Of a stretch of DNA of 64,000 nt, positions 59,069-64,000 are shown in pieces. The notes below the pieces were generated by a model that did no database searches, had not been told where the DNA came from, and saw only the letters and a list, made by a program, of their open reading frames with translations. Each line of letters opens with the position of its first letter. Within the stretch, counting starts at the first letter, position 1. Source of the DNA: Elusimicrobiota bacterium (GTDB taxonomy: Bacteria; Elusimicrobiota; Elusimicrobia; UBA1565; UBA9628); the NCBI GenBank assembly GCA_016194705.1, contig JACQAZ010000001.1:1-64000 (forward strand), written 5' to 3'. A program made the translations under genes and the position numbers.

Positions 59069-60556
59069 ATGAACGCCGAATCACTATGGCTCATCCGAGG
59101 GCGACAAGCCCTCGCCCTTCTCCTCTGCTTCTCGCTTAGCTCGTGCGCCACGCTGGCCGTCACCCCGGAGCTCAAGCCGGCGCCGCCCGCTCGGGCCGTC
59201 GCGGGCAAACTCGGCATCCAATACGAGGGGGAGCAGCTCAAGCGCGTTTTCGCGGCCGCCGACCGCTCCGCGATCGGCGCGGCGTCCGGCCAGTTTTTCT
59301 CCGACGTGACCGTGCTCCCTCCCGAGAGCCGCTACGCGGCTCCCCAGGACCTCTTCGACCAATACGGCACGGACCTCATCCTCCAGGCCCAGGTCGCCGA
59401 CACCGTGAGCAACGGGGCCGTCAATGCGCTGTTCGCGAGCTGCTTCCTGCTGATGTGGTTCTGCATCGCGACCGTGCCCCAGATGACCATGACCGACGAC
59501 GTCACCCTGCAGGGGAACCTGCGCGACTCCCGTACGGGACGGCTGCTGTGGGCCGGAACCGTCAAGTCCCGGGGCACCGATCACTTCACGCCGATGGGCT
59601 CCTCGGGCATCCAGCCGCTGCTGGTCCAGCGGGTCGTGCACAACGCCGTCATCGAGCTCATGCAGACCGCCGCGGGGCAGGTCTCCGGCTACCGCCCGGA
59701 GTCGGTCAAGGAGGAGAGCCTGCAGGCGGCCGTGCGCAAGGCGCCCGGCCTGGCCAACCTCCATCTCCTGCATCCGGCCGCCAAGTCCAAGAACCGCTAC
59801 GCCATCGTCATCGGCATCGACCGCTACCGCGAGCATCTGCCCAAGGCGGACTTCGCGGCCGACGACGCCAGAGACGTCGCCAAGTTCCTCATCGAGCGCG
59901 CGGGCTACCCGGAGGAGAACGTGGTGGTCAGGCTCAACGAGGAAGCGAGCAAGGGCGACATGGAAAAGTACTTCGAGTCCTGGGCGAAGAACAACGTCGA
60001 CGCGAGCTCGAGCCTGCTCGTCTACTACTCCGGCCACGGCTCGCCCGACGTCAACAACGGCGACGCCTACATCGTCCCTTACGACGGCGATCCGGCCTAC
60101 ATCGAGCAGACCGGCTACCCGCTCAAGAAGCTCTACAGAGTCCTCGACGGCCTGCCGAGCAAGAACACCTTGGTCCTGCTCGACTCCTGCTTCTCGGGAG
60201 CCGGCGGCCGCTCGGTGCTCATGGCGGGCGCCAGGCCCCTGGTCAACGTCAAGCCCGTCTCGGTCTCGGACCAAGGAAAGACCGTGGTCTTGTCTGCGAC
60301 CTCCGGCAACCACATCAGCGTGGCCTACCGCGAGACCGGACACGGCCTCTTCACCCATTATCTGCTCCAGGGGCTCTCCGGCGAGGCCGACGCCAACGGC
60401 GACAACGCCGTCGACGTCCAGGAGCTATACGAATACCTCAGGCCTCAGGTGGAGCGCGTGGCGCGCAAGGTCTACAACACCGAGCAGGTGCCGCAGCTCA
60501 TCGAGCCCGCGGCGATGCTCGGCTCGCCTCCGATCAGGATCGTCGTGTCGCAGTGA
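59069..60556 (+). CDS. Caspase-like (C14) lipoprotein peptidase
   Basis: 495 residues. Lipobox LSSC with the lipidated Cys at 26. Residues 30-225 are a DUF799/GNA1162-like envelope domain (LFDQYGTDLILQAQVADT...VQRVVHNAVIELMQTA). From about 245 a caspase fold: KNRYAIVIGIDRYREH, catalytic His in YYSGHGS (near 322), catalytic Cys in LLDSCFSGAGG (near 373), then FTHYLLQGLSGEADANGDNAVDVQELYEYL. Metacaspase-type enzymes cleave after Arg/Lys. A membrane-tethered periplasmic caspase suggests a role in stress or programmed death, or in envelope proteolysis. The start is fixed by the promoter. Confidence 0.9.
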   Translation: MNAESLWLIRGRQALALLLCFSLSSCATLAVTPELKPAPPARAVAGKLGIQYEGEQLKRVFAAADRSAIGAASGQFFSDVTVLPPESRYAAPQDLFDQYGTDLILQAQVADTVSNGAVNALFASCFLLMWFCIATVPQMTMTDDVTLQGNLRDSRTGRLLWAGTVKSRGTDHFTPMGSSGIQPLLVQRVVHNAVIELMQTAAGQVSGYRPESVKEESLQAAVRKAPGLANLHLLHPAAKSKNRYAIVIGIDRYREHLPKADFAADDARDVAKFLIERAGYPEENVVVRLNEEASKGDMEKYFESWAKNNVDASSSLLVYYSGHGSPDVNNGDAYIVPYDGDPAYIEQTGYPLKKLYRVLDGLPSKNTLVLLDSCFSGAGGRSVLMAGARPLVNVKPVSVSDQGKTVVLSATSGNHISVAYRETGHGLFTHYLLQGLSGEADANGDNAVDVQELYEYLRPQVERVARKVYNTEQVPQLIEPAAMLGSPPIRIVVSQ

Positions 60557-60563
60557 CGCGCCG

Positions 60564-61280
60564 CTAGTAGGACGCCCAAAGCCGGCCCTCGAAGTCCGAG
60601 TGCGTGCAGTCCACGAACACGATACCCCAGCACGGGCTCTTCGGGTCCTTGACATAGCCCCAATGCCCGGTGTCCTTGAGGTTGACGAAGTTGATGTTGG
60701 CGTTGGTGACCCCGCGGCAGGCCTCGCCGCCGTAAGACTCCACTTCCGTCGAGACCGGATGCGGGACCAGGCGGCGGCCGTAGTCGGAGCGCGAAGACCA
60801 AGCGGCGGGGATCGCCGCCGGCCCGTCGAGCCGGTCGGGAAAGGCGCCCGCGTGACCCGCGCGGTATCTCTGCACGGCCGCGCGCAGGCCTCCAAGACTC
60901 GAGCCCAGCGTCTCGCTCATGTCCCCGCCCACCATCCGGTTGAGGAAGACTCCGCTGAGCAGACGCGAGAGCAGCACCCAGACCAGCGCGAAGAACAAGC
61001 GGGTCGCCCAGCGGCTGAACTCGGGCGGCGGGGCCAGGCGGCCGAGCCGCCCGAGCCAGGGAGGGCCCGCCGCGGCGTCGATGTCCGGCGAGGAGACCGC
61101 GCCGATGAGCAGCTGCGCCTGCGCCAGGCCGAGCGCCGCGGCCGCGGCGCCGGCCAGGACCTCGATGGCGCGCGCATCGGGCAGAAACCGCGCCAGAATC
61201 CACAAGACGCAGAGCAGGAGTCCGAAAAACAGCGCCGGGCTCAAGATCAGCTTCGCTCGTGCGAGCAGCGGTGGCGCCAC
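60564..61280 (-). CDS. Membrane protein with pseudopilin-like C-terminal domain
   Basis: 238 residues from GTG. Three or four hydrophobic segments (LILSPALFFGLLLCVLWILARF; VLAGAAAAALGLAQAQLLIG; LFFALVWVLLSRLLSGVFL), then a soluble domain of the type II secretion G/pseudopilin kind: LGSSLGGLRAAVQRYRAGHAGAFPDRL, with a Cys pair near the end (SPCWGIVFVDC). No prepilin cleavage site, so it is not itself a pilin. The start is supported by TTGACG-17-TAGTGT, 6 bases upstream. Confidence 0.65.
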   Translation of the reverse strand: MAPPLLARAKLILSPALFFGLLLCVLWILARFLPDARAIEVLAGAAAAALGLAQAQLLIGAVSSPDIDAAAGPPWLGRLGRLAPPPEFSRWATRLFFALVWVLLSRLLSGVFLNRMVGGDMSETLGSSLGGLRAAVQRYRAGHAGAFPDRLDGPAAIPAAWSSRSDYGRRLVPHPVSTEVESYGGEACRGVTNANINFVNLKDTGHWGYVKDPKSPCWGIVFVDCTHSDFEGRLWASY

Positions 61281-61286
61281 GGCGTG

Positions 61287-61315
61287 ACACTACCACTATT
61301 TGCGGCCCCCGTCAA
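61287..61315 (-). promoter_or_regulatory. Leaderless promoter of the pseudopilin-like gene
   Basis: On the minus strand TTGACG (61310-61315), 17 bases, TAGTGT (61287-61292), then 6 bases to GTG at 61280. It overlaps the region just upstream of TTGCGG-17-TAAATT (61300-61328), 5 bases before the divergent ATG at 61334. Confidence 0.65.
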
Positions 61316-61333
61316 TTCTTGCTAAATTAGGGC

Positions 61334-62347
61334 ATGACCGCGACCAAACCCTCGGCCGCGCCCCGCATGCGCTACCGTCCGCTCGGACGCACGGGCCTGG
61401 AGGTTTCCGAGATCGGCTTCGGCGGCTGGGGCATCGGCAAGTCGATGTGGGGCCGCACCGACGACGCCGAGTCCATGCGCGCCCTGCACGCGGCCCTGGA
61501 CTGCGGCATCACCTATTTCGACACGGCCTTCGCCTACGGGCACGGCCATTCCGAGCGGCTGATCGCGCGGCTGCGCAAGGAATCCTCCGCGCAGTTCACC
61601 GTATCGACCAAGATCCCTCCGCGCAACATGGAATGGCCGGCGCGCTCGAGCACGGCGCTGGCGCTCGCCTTCCCGCCGGATTGGATCCGCCTCTGCGTCG
61701 AGCGCTCGCTGCGCAACCTATCGACGGACTGCCTGACTCTCTATCAATTCCACGTCTGGACGGACTCCTGGCTCAAGGATCCCCTGTGGCCCGCGGTCGT
61801 GGAGACCTTCGCGGCGCTTAAGAAGCAAGGCAAGATCCGCCACGCCGGAGCCTCGATCGGGGACGACGATCCCGAGACCGCGCTGGGCCTGGTGCGCTCG
61901 GGCTTCGTCGACCAGATCCAGGTCCTCTTCAACATGTTCGAACAGCGGCCGCTCGACCGCCTCTTCCCGCTGTGCCGGGAGAAGGGCGTCGCCGTCGTGG
62001 TCCGCTGTCCTTTCGACGAGGGGGGGCTCACGGGAGCCTTGAGGCCCGACACCCGCTTCGAGCCGGAGGATTTCCGCAGCCACTATTTCGGAGGCGAGCG
62101 CCTCGCCGAGACCTGCCGCCGCGCGGACGCGCTCGAGACCCTCGTCGTGGGAAAGAAGGCGCGGACCCTGCCGGAGGCCGCTTTGAAGTTCTGCTTGAGC
62201 TTCGACGCGGTATCGACCGTCATCCCCGGCATGCGCAAGGTCTCTCACGTGAGCGCCAACGCGGCGGCCTCCGACGGGAATTACTTCGACGCGGGCGAGC
62301 TCGAGGCCGTCGCGGCTCACCGCTGGGTGCGCAACTTCTATCAATAA
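61334..62347 (+). CDS. Aldo/keto reductase
   Basis: 337 residues. N-terminal MRYRPLGRTGLEVSEIGFGGWGIG; catalytic tetrad visible: Asp and Tyr in FDTAFAYGHGHSE, Lys in VSTKIPP, His in YQFHVWTD. C-terminal cofactor region KKARTLPEAALKFCLSFDAVSTVIPGMRKVSHVSANAAA. It reduces aldehydes or sugars with NADPH. TAAATT lies 5 bases before the ATG. Confidence 0.92.
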   Translation: MTATKPSAAPRMRYRPLGRTGLEVSEIGFGGWGIGKSMWGRTDDAESMRALHAALDCGITYFDTAFAYGHGHSERLIARLRKESSAQFTVSTKIPPRNMEWPARSSTALALAFPPDWIRLCVERSLRNLSTDCLTLYQFHVWTDSWLKDPLWPAVVETFAALKKQGKIRHAGASIGDDDPETALGLVRSGFVDQIQVLFNMFEQRPLDRLFPLCREKGVAVVVRCPFDEGGLTGALRPDTRFEPEDFRSHYFGGERLAETCRRADALETLVVGKKARTLPEAALKFCLSFDAVSTVIPGMRKVSHVSANAAASDGNYFDAGELEAVAAHRWVRNFYQ

Positions 62348-62384
62348 GCCGACCCCGCGCCTCCTGCTGCTGCCGGCCCTCTGC

Positions 62385-62690
62385 ATGGCCCTCAACGGCT
62401 GCTTCCTCGCCGTGGTCGGGGCGGGCGCGGGAGAGGCGGGCTACGCCGCCACGCGCAAGGATCGCACCGCCGGCGAGGTCGTCTCGGACCAATGGATCTT
62501 CGCGAAAGTCAGATCGTCTCTCGACACGGACTCCAGGATCGTTTCAAGGAATATCACGGTCGAAGTCCGCAAGGGCGCAGTCACGCTGACGGGCACGGTG
62601 CCCGACGCCGCGCAGGGAAAGCTGGCCGGAGAGGTCGCGGCCGTGATCAACGGCGTGAAGTCCGTCCGGAACCGGCTCAAGACTCCCTAG
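62385..62690 (+). CDS. BON-domain lipoprotein
   Basis: 101 residues from the only in-frame ATG, ending in a BON domain ([18 protein letters not shown]...[40 protein letters not shown]), which binds membrane or periplasmic surfaces as in OsmY. The frame upstream of this ATG encodes [19 protein letters not shown], a textbook lipoprotein signal whose lipobox Cys is residue 6 of the ATG version. So translation probably starts upstream, at a non-ATG codon near the aldo/keto reductase stop (ATC at 62340 is one option). The two convergent stops share CTAG. Confidence 0.8.
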   Translation: MALNGCFLAVVGAGAGEAGYAATRKDRTAGEVVSDQWIFAKVRSSLDTDSRIVSRNITVEVRKGAVTLTGTVPDAAQGKLAGEVAAVINGVKSVRNRLKTP

Positions 62691-63175
62691 GGGAGCTTCG
62701 AGAGGTCGCGCGTCTTGAGCACGCGCGCGGGAACGCCGGCGACCACGGCGCCCGCCGGCACGTCCTTCGTGACGACCGCCCCGGCCCCGATGATCGCGTG
62801 GCGTCCGATCTTGACGGGCAGCAAGGTCGCGTTCGAGCCGATCCGCACAAAATCCTCCACGGTCGTCGCGCGCATCTTGTACTCGCGGTTCGGCAGGGGA
62901 ACGTCGTACTTGTCGTTGGTGAACATGACGGCGTGGCCCACGAAGCAGTCGGAGCCCACCGTCACGCCCTCGCAGAGGAAGCTGTGCGAACTGATCCGAG
63001 AGCGCGCTCCGACCTTGGCCCCCCGCTGGATCTCCACGAAGGGCCCGACGAAGGCGTCGGCTGCGACCTCGCACTCGTAGAGATTGGTGAAGTCCATGAT
63101 CTTGGCCGTGGGATCGATCTTGCAGGCGCGGCTCTTCTTAAGCGGCGACGGCGCCGAGGCCGGTGGGCGTTTCAC
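62687..63175 (-). CDS. Hexapeptide-repeat N-acetyltransferase (WbpD/WlbB-like)
   Basis: 162 residues from GTG with TATAAT exactly 6 bases upstream (63182-63187, minus strand). The left-handed beta-helix repeats run from about 25: [59 protein letters not shown] (features only), with the catalytic-region [10 protein letters not shown]. Closest to enzymes acetylating UDP-amino sugars for surface polysaccharide. Its neighbour is a membrane glycosyltransferase-like protein. Confidence 0.88.
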   Translation of the reverse strand: MKRPPASAPSPLKKSRACKIDPTAKIMDFTNLYECEVAADAFVGPFVEIQRGAKVGARSRISSHSFLCEGVTVGSDCFVGHAVMFTNDKYDVPLPNREYKMRATTVEDFVRIGSNATLLPVKIGRHAIIGAGAVVTKDVPAGAVVAGVPARVLKTRDLSKLP

Positions 63176-63192
63176 GGTTCCATTATATCCAT

Positions 63193-64000
63193 TCAGAGCC
63201 GCTTGGCGACGTAGAACCGCTCGAGGGGTTCCCCGCTGACGGCGAAAGGAAGGAAGCCGAAGACGCTCGAGTAGAATCCCGCGCGCCCGGCGGAAATCAG
63301 CCGCAAGGGCACGGCCTCGCCGATCTCGGCCGCCCGCACGTCTGCGATGCGCAGGTCCATCGGGATGCTCAGGATGTTCGTGTTATTGACCGGGACGATG
63401 AGGATGTCTCCCGCCCGCGCGGCCGCCCAGCCGCCGGCGCCGCGGTCCACCGCGACGGCGCCCGCCTTCTCCATGTAGTATTGGAATCCCCAATGCCCCG
63501 TGAACCAGACCCTCTTGCCGGCGGCGACGTAGCGGCGGGCCGCGTCGGCGGTGTCGCGCTGCGCCGCCGCATAGCGCGCGTCGACGGCCGCCAGAGTCAG
63601 CGACAGCGCCAGGATCGAAAGGAAGCTCCCCAAATAGAGCCTGCGCAGCGTCCGTTCGGACGCGGTCTCTTCGAGCAGGTGGGCCTGAAGGAGCGCCAGC
63701 GGGATCAAAAGGAAAAGGACATAGCGCGTCACGATGCTCCAATAGAACAGGAGTTGCAGCCCGCCCACGATGAAGATCCACGCGAGAAGCAGGCGCCTCT
63801 CTTCGCCCCGCCTGGCCTCCGGCCGCAGGCACACGGCCACCGACAGTCCGGCGGCGGCGGCGAAGGCCGCTCCGAGCGCCCGGTCGAGGGCCGCGACCGC
63901 CTGGGTGTCGAAAACCGGCAGCAGGAGCGCGGCGGCCGCGCCGGCGGCGGCCAGCGCGGCCCAACGCCGCCCGTCCTTCAGGAGAAGGAATCCGCCGGGC
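63193..64000 (-). CDS. Polytopic membrane protein, 5' part outside the window
   Basis: The C-terminal 268 residues are present; the frame is open to the right edge. Several hydrophobic segments ([40 protein letters not shown] split among helices) precede a soluble tail with [16 protein letters not shown] and [12 protein letters not shown]. The layout matches GT39/ArnT-type glycosyltransferases, in which a periplasmic tail like this follows the last helix. It ends 17 bases before the leaderless promoter region of the acyltransferase. Confidence 0.65.
   Translation of the reverse strand, partial: PGGFLLLKDGRRWAALAAAGAAAALLLPVFDTQAVAALDRALGAAFAAAAGLSVAVCLRPEARRGEERRLLLAWIFIVGGLQLLFYWSIVTRYVLFLLIPLALLQAHLLEETASERTLRRLYLGSFLSILALSLTLAAVDARYAAAQRDTADAARRYVAAGKRVWFTGHWGFQYYMEKAGAVAVDRGAGGWAAARAGDILIVPVNNTNILSIPMDLRIADVRAAEIGEAVPLRLISAGRAGFYSSVFGFLPFAVSGEPLERFYVAKRL

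Overview
The window is a GC-rich stretch of a Gram-negative-type bacterium: there are signal peptides, lipoboxes, an OmpA-like protein and TolC-like outer-membrane segments. My best guess is an uncultured Elusimicrobiota lineage, from the pseudopilin-like secreted domain, the giant exported protein and the overall gene mix. That is a weak inference; no rRNA or marker set is present to settle it.

Bases 1 to about 18,170 are an accessory island. It begins with a plasmid-type parB-like gene that is cut short where a three-gene tyrosine-recombinase cassette (RIT/Tn554-like) abuts it. Next come a minus-strand operon of DEDDh exonuclease, basic coiled protein, GNAT-like protein, SNF2 helicase and SWIM zinc-finger protein; an ISAzo13 transposase; a three-gene XRE/MazF toxin-antitoxin operon under a palindromic operator; a pRiA4b ORF-3 family gene; a TrbI/VirB10 remnant; an excisionase-like HTH gene; an AbiE toxin-antitoxin pair; a site-specific integrase; and a likely two-hairpin small RNA. 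Direct repeats and broken genes show repeated rearrangement.

From about 18,140 the window looks like chromosomal backbone: a GT4 glycosyltransferase, tRNA-Ser(GCT), an ACT-like protein, DUF962, a zinc-ribbon M48 protease, a DinG-type helicase, a membrane spermidine-synthase-like protein, an OmpA-like protein, a GlpT-like transporter next to a glycerophosphodiester phosphodiesterase, a GT39-like membrane protein, a GGQ release-factor-like protein, EngB, a papain-like protease, an SGNH hydrolase, an S9 peptidase/PD40 operon and several secreted proteins of unknown role. From 45,587 to 57,109 one gene encodes a 3,840-residue exported protein with coiled-coil, beta-rich and TolC-like parts. The right end carries an O-methyltransferase with a ClpS-like neighbour, a caspase-like lipoprotein, a pseudopilin-like protein, an aldo/keto reductase, a BON lipoprotein, a hexapeptide acyltransferase and a truncated membrane protein.

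A recurrent pattern links the backbone genes. A TAnnnT -10 box lies only 5 to 8 bases (most often exactly 6) before the start codon, several times with a TTGAC-like -35 box at 16 to 18 bases. This implies leaderless mRNAs. The island genes mostly carry Shine-Dalgarno sequences instead, which fits foreign origin.
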